A stretch of 60,400 nt of DNA from Acanthamoeba lenticulata (lineage: Eukaryota > Discosea > Longamoebia > Acanthamoebidae), in contig NAVB01001134.1 in the NCBI GenBank assembly GCA_002179805.1, positions 1 to 60,400 of the forward strand. Reading direction: 5' to 3'. Within the stretch, counting starts at the first letter, position 1. Each line of letters begins with the position of its first letter. Below, one piece after another: positions 11,401 to 26,913 of the stretch. The position numbers and the translations under genes were made by a program. The notes beneath the pieces were generated by a model that was not told the origin of the DNA, ran no database searches, and was given only the letters and a program-made list of their open reading frames with translations.

Positions 11401-13672
11401 TTCCTGCTTTGATGGGTGCAGCCGAACGAGACCAACCGGTTGATAGAAGACATTGTAGCGCATGCCAAGAAGGACAAGGCCTACGAGACCGTCCAGCCTC
11501 AGCTCGCTTCCATCGTGCATAAAGTCCTTGCCCACTACCCCGACTTTACAGCCACGTTCACCTCCATGGTGCGCAACCAACCGCGGGCCTGGCGTTGATG
11601 TGGGGAGCGCTGAAGCTGATGATGATGAGGCGGTGGTGGTGGTGGTGGTGGTGGCGCTGAGCGTGCTGTTGATCGGACGAACAGAGCAACTTCCTGCCCT
11701 TGTTTGACCTGTTTACCGGCTCCACACAAGTGGACGTGAGCAAGGCGCTCCTCGAGGCGTTTGCCAAGAACAAGACGGCCACGTCAGACCCGCTCCTCAT
11801 CAATACCGTCTTCACCGCGGCCAAGGTTCGCAGTTGGCAGAAGATCTTAATGACACCAACCCGCGCCTTGGCTCTGGCCCCACAAGTGGTCTCATTCTCG
11901 CGCTGGACACAAACTCACACAAACACAAACACACCCCACGCGTCATGATGATGATGATGGTGGTCGTGGTCGCTGGAGCAGGTGTTGCACGATTCGGTCA
12001 ACGCATTGTCGTTTGCCGACGAGATCAGGCAAATCACGGCGCTCCTCTCGGCCTTCATCGCCAAGGTGGACTACGGGCGAGAGGTGATCAAGCTCCTGGA
12101 CTTTTACGTCGAGTGTCGGCGCGCCTTTGCCAACCTGGACGGCGTCAAATCCGCACTGGTCCTCGGCGTGTGCAACCTCGCCATGAAGACCCTCAAGCTA
12201 GCTCAGGGCAAGCACACCAAGAAGACGGCAGCGTTTGCCAGGGTCATCTTCCCATCCATCCATTACATACATACATACCTACCTACCTACTTACCTACAT
12301 ACATGCATACCTACATCTACACACACTACGCATCTTCGCCTGCTGGCGCTAAACCTTTATTGATGCCTTTTGGTGACTTGTTGTTGCGCGCGCGTGTGTA
12401 TGCTGCGTGCAGGCCTGTGTGGCGTACACCTTCATCACGATCCCTTCGTTGGACGACTCCTTTGCGCAGCTCTATCTCTACGTCTACGCGGGCCAGGTGG
12501 CTCTGGCCAACCAATCATTGCCCCAGGCCGACTCGCTTTTCAAGGCCGCCATCACTCTCATACAAGAGATTCCGCCCTACACAGGTACCACCACCACCAC
12601 CACCATTACAGTGCAGCACTGCCACCATCACCCAGTCGCTACTTTTGCCTTTTTATTTTTATTATTATTATTATTTTAAAAAAGCGAACGACGGAGGCGG
12701 ATGGATGGACGGATGCCAATGTGATCGTTTGATTGTCTGCTCGTGAGCGCAGAAACTGTGGAGGCCGGGGCGAGTAGGTCAAATGAAGAATGGCTTCTCA
12801 GCTTCATCAGATATTTTGCCGCTGTGCTGGTGGCTGTCCCTGGCCATCCCGAACAGGGTGCCTTCTACTTGGCCAAAGGTCTCATCAAGGTGCGCGTCTA
12901 GATAGATACGACTTGGCGATGGCATTCTACATTTCCCAACAACGCCGTTAGATTAACCGGTTATACGCCGCTCTTGTGGATGGGGGGGGGGAGTGCAGGT
13001 GATCCAAGAATACCCCTGGGAGGCGGGAAGCAATGCCAAGGTGTTGGCCTACGTGTCCCTCCTGGCCTACTTCAGCTCGCAAGCTCAAACGGCCCTTCCC
13101 TACCATTTCTCGAAAGGTGCCGCCATCCCCATCTGCGCGCCCTCGTGCCAGTCATGAAAGGCTTCCCCTCTTTCCTTCTCTCCTCTGACATTTTCGCGCA
13201 CGCGCCGGTCACGGCTGCAGTTGACGCAAACGACGTGCTGTATGGAGGAGATGAGGCCTTCAAGAAAGAGCAGCAAGCAATCATCGATCGGTTGCTCGAG
13301 CTGATCCTCGAGCAAATGGCCGTCCTTAAGGCCGAAGCCACGCCCGCTGTAAACTCCTCTCCCTTCTCCCCCCCTCCCTCTAAGATCCTCCTCCACTAGC
13401 AAACTGGAGCTGAACGGGGCGACCCTCACATACGCACGTTGTAGAGCGAGCGAAAGCAGAAGCAGCTGGCCTTGGCGCTGTTCGAGCACACTGCCCGCTT
13501 CGCGGCGCTCAACGTCAAGTCGACAGCACTGGCCGCCAATCTGTTCAACATGGCGAAAAAGTGTGGCGCAACATCGGCTGAGCTTCAGAGCTACCTCCAG
13601 CCCCTTCGCTTCGCGCCTCCCTCCTCCCCGGCTGCTGAGCTCTATGCAAAGCTTGTCGGCCTCGTTGCCTGA
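8452..13672 (+). CDS. VPS35L: VPS35L, Retriever complex subunit (C16orf62 family)
   Basis: The start at 8452 gives [14 protein letters not shown], like the W-x-R-NY opening of animal VPS35L. A Ser/Thr-rich segment with a FIDPLSAG box and [12 protein letters not shown] follow, both counterparts of the conserved N-terminal region. Then come the helical-solenoid blocks: [20 protein letters not shown] (9510-9570), [16 protein letters not shown] (9874-9930), [20 protein letters not shown] (10070-10130), [20 protein letters not shown], and [17 protein letters not shown] at 11141-11190, ending at TGA 13670. Many introns interrupt the gene. VPS35L scaffolds Retriever (with VPS26C and VPS29), which works with the CCC complex on endosomes to recycle cargo independently of retromer. 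Family identity is very strong over nearly full length. Confidence 0.95.
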
Positions 13673-13814
13673 GCGAGTCAGGCTGATAAAGCCATGGCCT
13701 CAAGAAGAAAAACTTCCAAGGCCAACATTGCTTTACGGCACAACACAAAAACACACTGTTGTGGTCAGGGGGGTACTTGTGGCAAAGAAGACGGACAACC
13801 CGAGTTGTTTGTCA

Positions 13815-16800
13815 TCAAAAGAGGCCGCCCACCAGGGCCGAGGGGCGGACGAGCAGGGCCGAAAGCGACGCTTGGAACAGAGACACGAGCTCGAGTGCCG
13901 TGGTGCGCACGCAGCACTTGGCCACATCGCCAGCGAGGGTCAGCTCCACGAGCACGACTTCGCCACCCGTCGTAAGCGCCTTCGAGGGGAGCACCACTCG
14001 CGCGCTCAGGTACAGCACCTGCAGCGGGGTGGGCACGAGGAACAACACGCCGCCACGCCATGTTCATTCGTGGTGAGTTCTCTTTTCAGGTGTTAACACC
14101 TGACGCTCTTCACCCGAAACGTACCTCGTTGTCATTGACGCGGCGCTTGGCGATAAGAAAGAGATTGTTGCGCTGGAGGATGTCGGCGAGCGCGGTCGAG
14201 TCGGCAGTAAGGAGAGGACCCATCTGCTGCACTCTTTCGTTATCGTTGGGAATCTCCTTCCAGGTGGCCAGGTACGCCGACTTCTCGAGGGCGCCGTCAG
14301 ACGAGAAGAACACGTTGAGAGGGCACTCGGCCAAGAAGTAGAACACGTCCACATTGTTCTTCACCGCCACGTGAACGGCTTGCGAGACGGGCCCCTACCC
14401 CCCCCCCAACCAAAACCACCGTGGTGTCAGACCGGGACCGAGACAGTCAACAGCAACCTTTGACCTTTGAGAGAGAGAGAGAGAAAGAGAGGCTATACCT
14501 CATCCCCGTCAGCGCTCAACGGGACGAGTACGTCGGCAGTTTGGCCCGGAGCGATGGCGGTGACATCCATCAGCGTCTTGGTGGGCTTGAGCCGATAGCT
14601 GGAGAAAGAGAGATGAAGAGAGAGAGAGAGAGAGTGTGTGTGAGAAGAGAGTCAAGTGTCGTGCTCAGGAATGCAAAGACTGCGCGCAGTACAGAGAAAG
14701 GGACTCGGGAGAGGAGAAGGACTGGTCGTTGGTGTGGGGTGGTTACTAGTTACGTACTAGTTCTTGTTGAACTGGACCATGAAACCATCCATGGGCGCGC
14801 TCGAGTAGTTGGCCAGCGTCAGCGCCAGGGCGGGACCCGACCCCCGCCGCACAAATGCGCCGCGGATTTCCAGGCCCTTGCCCTTGTCCGCCGCAAGGAG
14901 AACTTTCTTTTCCAACGCCTAACCATCATCACCACCACCAGCATCAACACCACCACCACCAGCATCACCACAAAGAGCATAGACATCCTCGAAAGCGTCA
15001 GGCCACGTTGCAGTACGTGTGTTGGTCTTAATCAATGGTCAGCGAGGGCGTACGGGTGTGGAAACCACCGGGCCAGGCGACGAGAGGAAGCCAAACGGGT
15101 CCGCCGGGTTGGTTGCCGACGTGGCGCCCGTCGAATCGAGCTCGATGAGGGACCCCTCGCCGCCTCTCGGGACCGCCTCCTGGTCTGCACGCACACCCGC
15201 ACACACACACACCAGGCCACAGCAGACACACATTTATGAGTTCAACGGCGAAAGCTGAGAGAGGAGGGGGGATGAGTATTTTGAATTTAAAATCACAAAA
15301 AAAAAAAAACAAAAACAAAAACAAACGCGAAGCTGCCCGGATGGGAGGGGAGTGGTACCATCATCGCCGTCAGAGTCGCCTCCTGTGATTCTTCTTGTGG
15401 TCTTCTCCGCTTTGCTCGGGTCGAACACCTGTGTGATGTCGTTGTTGGTATCAGCATAGATGACGACTGCGGAGTAAAAAAAAACTGACAGATGAGGCGA
15501 CGACGACGCCCAACGACAACAGCAAGGGGCACCTTGACTTTCTTCTTGAGCTTGGACACAAAGGCCTGCGGGGGCTTGTGATACACGGAAGCGAGGGTGG
15601 CCATATTACTGATCAGCTCGTCGAGGAGCGCCGCATCCAGTGGCGAGGTGTCCTCTGAGATGAGGGGCTTCTCGCCCAGGACCACTTGCTGCACAAGCAA
15701 GAAACGACACTTCGTTAACAAGAGGTCCAATTCTGTATTTATTAAATTGGACCAAAATAGTAAATAAAGAAATGAATAACAAAGAAATGAATAACAACTC
15801 ACCTTGGCGGCTTCGGGGTCGGACGAGAGAAGGCGCCAGTAGACGTAGCCCCTGTCGCGGAGATCCGGATTCTCGCTCTCCTTGGTGGCCAGCTCGAGCG
15901 CACGCTGTTCCACCAACACGTACAAGCTTGATTGTGAGTTTTCAAAGTTGTTCGTGATTTGTTGTGAAAAAATGAAAGTCAGGTCGAAGGAAGAAAAAAA
16001 AAATGTGAGTGCCCACACGCACCTGGACAATGTTCTGCGTGGTCTTGGGCTTCTTGAGGAAGAGCTTGACACAGGCGGTGAGAAGCTGAAGCTGCACCGT
16101 AGAATTCTCGTCCTGGAAGTTGTCCAGGAAGGTCTCCAGCAAGTCGTCGGCATTTTCAATGCGCTCTGCACACAAACAAAACCAAACACAAGAAGGAGAA
16201 GAAGAAGAAAGCGATCAACTCCGGAGCGGTTTCAAGTCGCGATCGAGCAACGAGGAGCCGAAGAAGAAGAGAAAGGAAGGAAAGAGAGGGGAGGGCACCA
16301 GCATATTCGCCGATGATCCAGATCATAGAGGCCTTGGCCTCGGGGTCGTCCAGGGTGTCGAGGTTCTCGCACAGGGTGGAGATGATGCTCTCGTAGCGGT
16401 TGGGGTATTTGCGGAAGATATCCTTAATGACGATGATGGCCTCCTGAACCACGTAGTTGACCTTGGTTTGGATGAGCTCTAGCAGGACCTTGATGCACTT
16501 CTCCGCCGCGCGGTCGAGCTTGATTGCGCAACGGCCAATAGCGCGCACGGCCTTGCGCACAAACTCGACGTCGACTTCCGTGGCATACTCCTTTAGCTCC
16601 ATAAGCACCTGCTCGATAGTGCGCTCGTTGACGAGCATGATCATGATCTCGAGCTTCTCCATCTTGACGTAGATCGGATCGTTGTATTTGCAGAAAAACA
16701 CTTTCATCTCGTTCTGCAGCACCTGCGGCCTCTTCTGGATGATGAGGTTGATGTTACGTAGCGCCACATACTGTATCTCGGGCTCTTTCTGCAGCAACGT

Positions 16801-18409
16801 GACTAGCGACCGAGAGTTAGCTTAACTTGTGATCCTCCCCCCCCCCCCAATCGGCGAATGTGGTGCGCCCCATGCAGACGCCCCACCTTAAAGGGTGAAG
16901 AGAGTGTTTGGGGGGAGGGGAGGGGGAGGGGGATAGAGAGAGAAAAGGAAAGGGAGGAGAGAGGGGAGTGAGATGGTACCAAGAGGGGGCGTCATCTTCT
17001 TGCACATGTTCTTGACAAAGTCGCCGTTCGGAATGAACTCAAGGAGCCGCATCAAGACTCGAATGGTCGACAGGACAACGGCCGAGTTGGCGTGCGCCAG
17101 TCGCGGGGTGACGCGCTCGGCAATGGCTTCAGCCTCGCGCGCATCTCCGGGCGTGTACTTGGACAGCGCGTGGAGAATGAACACCTGACCCCACCTGTCC
17201 ACGTGTGGGCGGGGTTACCACCAACCAACCAACCAACCGAAGCCTTCTTTCTCTCTTGGAAAGGTTGATGCACGACGCATGCTGCGTGGAGGATGAGGGC
17301 GTACTCAGTGCACTCGTTGAGAGCAGCGAGTAGCATCTTTAGGTTCTCTGTGTTCAAGATGAAGACTTCATCCTTGGCGGTCTCGTCGATTTCGGAAAGG
17401 GCCGCCACCGCGTTGGCCACAACCTGATCGCGCAAACCGCCGTGGGTGGGAGAGGGGGGAGGGCGTGAACAACAAAGATGACAAAAAGCCACAAGAGGAG
17501 GAGAGGCAGCGACTCTGTCTCGGGGCGCTTATCAATACCATCGGGTTCGAGTCGGAGAGAAGGTCGCGCAGCATGTCGAGGAAGCCCTGCGTCTCCACCA
17601 GCTCAGGGTTGATGTCCCACACCTTGGCGACGCACACCGCTGCAGTCTTTCTAACGTAAGGATCGGCATCCTACAAGGGTGCCACCACACACACACACAC
17701 ACACAAACCCCGTGTGGAGAGTCCAAGAGCCGAAGGAGAGAACAATAATAGGCCGGCAGGCGCGCAGTAAGTAAATACCCATTCAATCAATTTGCCCTCG
17801 TATTTGAATGGCCGCGCCAAAAGAGCGACGAACCTTGAGGCACTCACGCAACGGCTGGCAGAGGTACTCCGTGATTTTATCGACGCGGATGCAGCCCATG
17901 GTGCGCACGGCAAGAGCTCGTACGAGAGGGTTGGGATGTTGTGCGTCCTGAGTATAGGGCGATACCGTAATTGGTCTCGGATCAGCGAGTCAGGGAGGGC
18001 GCATTCAAATGATCTGATGCAAAGAGTGCGCACGTGGACGAAGGCGTTGACAGAAAGTATGGCCGTCTCGGGTTGCGTTTTGGCGTAGTTCATGATGTAG
18101 AGATACACAAGCTTCTTCAACTCCAAGTTGGAAGTGCGAATGCACTTGACAACGTCGGGGAACAGCTCAGAGACGTCCTTGCCGACTGTCATGGCAGCAA
18201 TGACCTAACAGCATTTATGTTGAGCGAGATGTTATGTTGAGCGAGATCTCATGTGGGGGAAAAAAAAAAGATGTGCATCCGCCTGTTCAAGCACTACCTA
18301 CCTTCTTTACCGCTTCCTTCTTCACGTTTTCCTTCGGGTTGTCGAGCTCTTTCTTAAGCTCCTTGATTTCCCCCTTTTTTGTTGTCGTGAAGTACTTTGA
18401 ATCCGACAT
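13815..18409 (-). CDS. AP-1/AP-2 complex subunit beta (beta adaptin)
   Basis: ATG at 18409-18407 begins [20 protein letters not shown], almost identical to animal beta adaptins. The trunk follows through conserved blocks: [39 protein letters not shown] sequence, [80 protein letters not shown], and [21 protein letters not shown] hinge of several small exons leads to the appendage ([36 protein letters not shown] at about 14350-14230), and TGA lies at 13817-13815. Beta adaptin forms the large-subunit core of clathrin adaptors and binds dileucine cargo and clathrin. Many protists use one shared beta chain for AP-1 and AP-2, and the sequence cannot decide between them. The hinge and last exons are the least certain. 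Confidence 0.95.
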
Positions 18410-18528
18410 CTCTCGATCTCTCGCCCTGTACCGTGTTTGGCGTTGGCAGAAGAAGAGTGCTTATTTATTTATTTATTTTCTTTATGGTGTTTCTCTCTTG
18501 CTCCGACACGTGCCCCCCCCCCCCGCGG

Positions 18529-19715
18529 CTACTTGCTGTGGAGCGAGGGAGTTGCGGCTCGTCTGCTCAAGCCAACTCTGCGAAGTGGAGTGCCTGCAAG
18601 TTTTACACCACCAAGTGCTGCGTTCCCACAACAACGACAAAAAAAAGATGAGGAAAATGGGGTGCAACACGCTGGGAGATGGAGAACGAGGCGGCACGCA
18701 CGCGAGGTCGCCGGCTTGGGTGCCAACGCTGGCTTGGCTGCGGCTGGCTTGGACATCGGGACATCTTTCGCGCGCGGAGAAGCGCTCTGCGGAGTCCGCT
18801 TTGGTGTCGCTTTCTTTGGTGGTGCTGCCACCTCCTCTTTGGCGTCAATTTCATCGTTGTCGTCATCACGCTCTTCGTCTTGAGCCTCTTCCTGCACCTT
18901 TTCCTCTTCCTCGTGTTGTTTCCCTTCGCAGAGGGGCTTTTCGTCGTGTTCATCAGCCATAACGCGGCGCTGCTTCAGCGGCACGTCAGCCGAACGAGGC
19001 TTCTTTGCCTTCATACCCCGCCGCACCGGAAAGGTAGAAAACAGCAACGCGTGCTTGACGTAAGCAAGCTTGACCCCACACAAAACAACAGTGTCAAACA
19101 AAGAGAACAGGTCAAGTGTACCGCAGGGGCCTTCGGTTTAGGCTGTGCGTTGATCGCAGTAGTCTTCCTTTTCTTGGTAGGTTTGAAGTCTGCGTCCTCG
19201 ACATCTAGACGTTGCTCCACGTCGTCTCCTCCTGGCGTAGATGCTGCGATCTGTGAGGCCGTTGTGCCTGCTGCCGCCGGTAATGCCTGATCACTCTGCA
19301 ACGAAGCAGAAGAGGCCTCTCCTGGCTGCTTGCCGCCGTCTGAAGCCTTAGCAGTTGACGCTCGCGGTGTGTTGGCCTTGGCACGTCCTCCTCGTGCCTT
19401 GGTGGTACCACTCTTTTCCTGTCTACCGCCTGCTGCTTTTCCCTTTGTCGTCTTCGCCGCCGATTCTTGCCTCGCGCCTCTTGACGTACTCTTCCTCTTC
19501 GAAGGTTTCTTCTTTTTTACGAGTTCGTCTGGATCGAGGTCGCGCATGCTGAAAGCTTCATCCTCTGATTCGTTTTCCAATTTAAATTCATCTTCATCGC
19601 CCTCCTCCTCCTCCTCTTCACTTACAACTTCAACATCTTGGTCCTCTGCTTCTTCCTGGTCCTCACCCCCCTCCATGTAATTGACCTGCTTGCGTTCGCG
19701 TGCGGTGCGATGCAT
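18529..19715 (-). CDS. RAD51AP1-like disordered nuclear protein
   Basis: The ATG at 19715-19713 gives MHRTARERKQVNYMEG. A long acidic stretch follows (many Glu/Asp, 19680-19560), then Lys/Ser/Thr/Ala-rich sequence with KKKKPSKRK-type basic patches. The third exon continues AKKPRSADVPLKQRRVMADE, then more acidic and Pro/Lys-rich sequence. Splicing a short intron (about 18700-18625) in frame gives the C-terminus GTPLRRVGLSRRAATPSLHSK and a stop at 18531-18529. An N-terminal R-x-RKxVNY box and a C-terminal RVGLSR...LH box are the two short signatures I associate with RAD51AP1, a RAD51-binding stimulator of homologous strand exchange. The rest has no fold. The evidence is two short motifs at the expected ends, so this is a reasoned candidate rather than a firm orthologue. 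It lies 119 bp upstream of the beta adaptin start. Confidence 0.55.
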
Positions 19716-19840
19716 GCTAATTAGCAGCTCAATTACTGATTACCAAGAAAAAAAAAGGGAGCCCTGTACCCTGCCCTCGGCTTAATTTCTGACTTTCCGC
19801 GGAGCAGCTTGGGAAAAGTGGGGTTGGTGGCCCAGTCTAG

Positions 19841-23962
<4,122 letters not shown>

Positions 23963-24065
23963 ACAACACGCAACGCGTGGACTATTGTGGTGAAAATAAA
24001 AGGCGCACTTTCTTGTGACGTGAAGGATCATTTATGCGTTCACATTACCACGGGGGAGATTGTTG

Positions 24066-24416
24066 TTAAGCCTTCTTCTTGCCGCCGCCCTTGGCCGCCT
24101 TGGCGGCGAGCCTCTTTTCCTCTTTTTCTCTGCGCAGGGCGATTTTACCGAAGCCCTTCTTTGGCCGGGGCGCCTTGCCCCGTTCGGCTCGTGAGGCAGC
24201 ACGGATCATTTTGCGCTCGCGACGTTCTGAGATCCAGCCGGGGAACTTCATTTCCTCAAGGTCCTGTTGATACCACTTCATCATGGCCTCCCCCTTGCGC
24301 AAGGCGGAAAGAAATTTGAAGCCGGATTGGATAGCTTCTCCTCCACCAAGTCGCTGCCCGAAAATTCTAGCACTGCTTTCCCAAACCGGCCGCAAGTTAC
24401 GCAGATAGACCGCCAT
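24066..24416 (-). CDS. Mitochondrial small ribosomal subunit protein mS33-like
   Basis: A single-exon gene of 116 residues. SSARIFGQRL near the N-terminus resembles the LSARLFGE signature of MRPS33. A middle block has KWYQQDLEEMKFPGW, and the C-terminus is a run of Lys/Arg/Ala (RLAAKAAKGGGKKKA), as in mS33. The length fits the family (about 100-115). The product would sit in the head of the mitochondrial small ribosomal subunit. The similarity is short, so the call is good but not certain. It ends 103 bp from the convergent KDM5 gene. Confidence 0.7.
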   Translation of the reverse strand: MAVYLRNLRPVWESSARIFGQRLGGGEAIQSGFKFLSALRKGEAMMKWYQQDLEEMKFPGWISERRERKMIRAASRAERGKAPRPKKGFGKIALRREKEEKRLAAKAAKGGGKKKA

Positions 24417-24514
24417 CCTTGTTGCAGGATGGCTGATGCAACAGAAGAAGATTGTGAAGAAAATATTTGGGAAATATCTGCCTATTTTTATTAATCTATT
24501 TAAAAATTACAAGC

Positions 24515-25015
24515 TCAATGTTGCCGTAACGCTGCAAACTCCCGCCGCAGGTCGTCAATGAGGTCGTCTCTGACCCGAGCCATTTCTTTTCTGAGGTGTT
24601 TAACTAGCTCCCTTTTGAAGATCTCGAGGTCTTCCTTCAGTGCTGTAGGCAAGGACTCAGCCCCTCGCCCTTCTCTTCTTCCAACGCTGCTGATGGAACC
24701 GCTGCTTAACGATGACTCCCTCCTCCCAGAAGAGCTGTATTTGTCCCTCTTTTCGCGGTCGCTTGTGCTGGGGCTTGTAGCATAGGGCACCGTTACATAG
24801 CCGCTGCTAGTGTTCCCCCTCTTCCGCTCTCCAGAGGAAGAAGATCCTGAAGATGAGGAGCCTATCCTTGAACGAGAGCTGCTACGCTCACGTAGTCTGT
24901 GGTAGTTATCCGGCTTTCTGATCTCTTCTAACACTTCGGGTTTCAACGAAGAGCGATACTCTTTATCTTTCAACTCGCGTCGTTCATCACGATCAATCGA
25001 GCTTCCCCGAGACAT
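24515..25015 (-). CDS. Small Ser/Arg-rich protein with a VASP-tetramerisation-like C-terminal helix
   Basis: A 166-residue intronless ORF starts MSRGSSIDRDERRELKDKEY. The middle is Ser-rich and presumably disordered (RSRIGSSSSGSSSSGERKRG). The last ~45 residues form an amphipathic charged helix, LEIFKRELVKHLRKEMARV then RDDLIDDLRREFAALRQH. Spacing and polarity resemble the Ena/VASP tetramerisation helix (consensus DLERxKQELLEEVxKEL-xKVKEEIIEAF), which forms a right-handed four-helix coil. No EVH1 domain or poly-Pro core is present, so this is not a full Ena/VASP protein. Its start codon is 118 bp from the divergent start at 25134. The function is unknown; an oligomerising actin or RNA-associated adaptor is one possibility. 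Confidence 0.6.
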   Translation of the reverse strand: MSRGSSIDRDERRELKDKEYRSSLKPEVLEEIRKPDNYHRLRERSSSRSRIGSSSSGSSSSGERKRGNTSSGYVTVPYATSPSTSDREKRDKYSSSGRRESSLSSGSISSVGRREGRGAESLPTALKEDLEIFKRELVKHLRKEMARVRDDLIDDLRREFAALRQH

Positions 25016-25133
25016 GATAGTGTTAGTGCAGGTTTGGTTGTATGGCTTTTTCCCTGTCCTGGGGCCATCTCGTTTTAAAGGCAAGCGAGCCCCCAATGAG
25101 AAAAATTATGCAAAAAGAAGACTGAGAAACAAG

Positions 25134-25475
25134 ATGAAAATCCGACAGCACGGATTTATCGAGGGGCTGTGGCGCAGACAAATTTATAAATCTAGCAACG
25201 CATTAATGGCAAGCAAAGGCAAGGTGTCTGGCCCATTCGGCGGACCTATTGAAAGCTGGCGAAACCATCCCGGGCTGCGGATCACCCACCCCAAGGACAT
25301 CGTGCCGGGCTTCGGAACGGCATTGGGCATTTTTGCGCTCTACTGCATGGGTGAATGGATATGGAAATCGGCTGGCGCCCCCAAACCCCTGCGCTCCACG
25401 GGCAAGTCTGCCTGGAACGCCGTCTCAACGACTAGCCACAACGATGCCAAGACCTTAATTACCCACACCCACTAG
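25134..25475 (+). CDS. Putative mitochondrial complex I subunit NDUFB3-like (B12)
   Basis: A 113-residue ORF beginning MKIRQHGFIEGLWRRQIYKS. It has a short ASKGKVSGPFGGPIESWRNH block, then one hydrophobic helix (FGTALGIFALYCMGEWIW) and a polar tail. NDUFB3 has the same plan: a short AAKGL-xDPWGRNEAWR-like segment before a single membrane helix of the distal membrane arm of complex I. The frame is open upstream to an ATG at 25014, but that ATG overlaps the start codon of the divergent neighbour, so 25134 is preferred. The call rests on the motif and topology only. Confidence 0.55.
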   Translation: MKIRQHGFIEGLWRRQIYKSSNALMASKGKVSGPFGGPIESWRNHPGLRITHPKDIVPGFGTALGIFALYCMGEWIWKSAGAPKPLRSTGKSAWNAVSTTSHNDAKTLITHTH

Positions 25476-25618
25476 CTACTTTGCTGCTCCCCCTCCCCTC
25501 GAAGTAGCAAATTTGTGGACACCAACAAGACGAAGCCGCAACCATGTCCTGGCCTTTTATTTTTATTTGTTTAATTTTATTTTATTTGTGGACCCAACGC
25601 GCACGTCCGTTGCCTTTG
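25476..25618. other. Convergent spacer between the NDUFB3-like gene and RAB21
   Basis: About 140 bp between two convergent stops, containing a T-rich stretch (25556-25590). It likely holds both 3' UTRs. No gene is visible. Confidence 0.4.
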
Positions 25619-26712
25619 CTAGCAGGAGCAGCCACCAGTACCACCAGAACCTTGAGACTCCTCATAGTCGATCAAAATGCTGTCCTTCTTCGCTGTGTTT
25701 CTGGTGCCTTCTCCGTCTTTGTTCGCCTCCAGCATTCCTGGGCCACGGCAGGAGAGTCAGGAAAGACTCGTTGCTGATGAAACATGAATAAAACCGTACT
25801 TCTCGTAAGATCAAGGAAGAGCTCTTCAAGGCCCTTGTTTAGCTTGGCTGATGTGTCATAGTGCTTCGCTCCCACACTTTGCGCATAACTGCGGCACGAG
25901 GGACCAAGCTCGGCGTAAGCCACATACATGTGCAGCCCCAGCAGAGGGGCTTAAAAAACGAACTGAAAATAATAAAGATAACAATAACAAAGAAAGCGAA
26001 CCTGAGCGCCTCCTCCTTATTTACAGCTCGGCTCTTTTCCAGATCCACCTTGTTGCCCACAATCGCGAGTGTCACACTCTTCCCCAACTGACTGCGTAGC
26101 TCTTTCACCCAGTTCTTCACCTTGACAAAGGAGCTGTTGTCGGTGATGTCGTAGACCAGAAGCGCGCCTGTTGGCGAAGCAAGAGAGGAGCACATGTGAA
26201 TCCAGCCCAGAGAGCCCGTGTAAGGGAGGGTACATTGTGCGCACCGTGCGACTCTCGGTAGTAAATTGGTCCCAAAGCATGAAAGCGTTCTTGTCCTGCC
26301 GTGTCCTGCATGAATCCAGGCCAAAACACGAATCAAGCATGAGTTTATTAATATATCTATATTTTTAAAAATTATAAATATACACATTTATCGATTTTTT
26401 TCAAGAGCTATTCGGAAAGATACCCAAATTGATATGTTGACGCGACAGCCATCCACGTTGAGACGCTTCGTGAGAAAAGAAGCCTGAATGGTAGTCACAT
26501 GCCTCTCGTTGAAGGTGTTTTGTACGTAGCGCGTTACCAATGAAGTCTTGCCCACGCTTCCTAAAAATGTTCCAGTTGATAGATGATGGGCGATTAACAT
26601 ACATCTTTTTTTTTTCTCTCTCTCTCTCTCTCTGGCACACCCTCGCCAGAATGGTGAATTCTTGCACGCACCTTCTCCTAAAAGCACGACTTTGAAGTTG
26701 GTTGTACTCATA
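25619..26712 (-). CDS. RAB21: Rab21 small GTPase
   Basis: Spliced in frame, the protein begins MSTTNFKVVLLGEG-SVGKTSL (P-loop, interrupted by the first intron after GEG). It continues with the Rab21-type switch I ITTIQASFLTK, except that HVTTIQASFLTK is read here. Then come switch II DTAGQERFHALGPIYYR (26290-26230), LLVYDITDNSSFVKVKNWVK, the guanine-binding GNKVDLEK (about 26060-26040), YAQSVGAKHYDTSAKLNKGL and a C-terminal CSC (stop at 25621-25619) for double geranylgeranylation. All G1-G5 boxes are intact. Rab21 acts on early endosomes in integrin and cargo recycling, and in animals is linked to WASH and retromer. WASHC5 lies about 4 kb away on the same strand. Exon 4-5 boundaries near 25990-25870 and the exon at 25750 are approximate. 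Confidence 0.93.
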
Positions 26713-26913
26713 GAATCGCACGTAACGCACTGCACACCAAGGTCCTTGAGCCGAATTGGTGGCTGAAATCTCTTCCTGCGCGAGACCTCGCCGAGGCGAA
26801 CCCACCCAAATTTCAAGAAAAGAAAAGAAAAAAGTAAAGAGGAAAAGAATTTGGTATTGGGCGCGTCAAAACAGAAAAAGTAAGGTTGTAGGCTGTTGTT
26901 GCTCTCTTGTTTC

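Noticed and set aside
25014..25133. Upstream ATG at 25014 as the NDUFB3-like start
   Set aside because: It overlaps the start codon of the divergent neighbour, and the extra residues do not resemble the family. The ATG at 25134 fits the usual length better.
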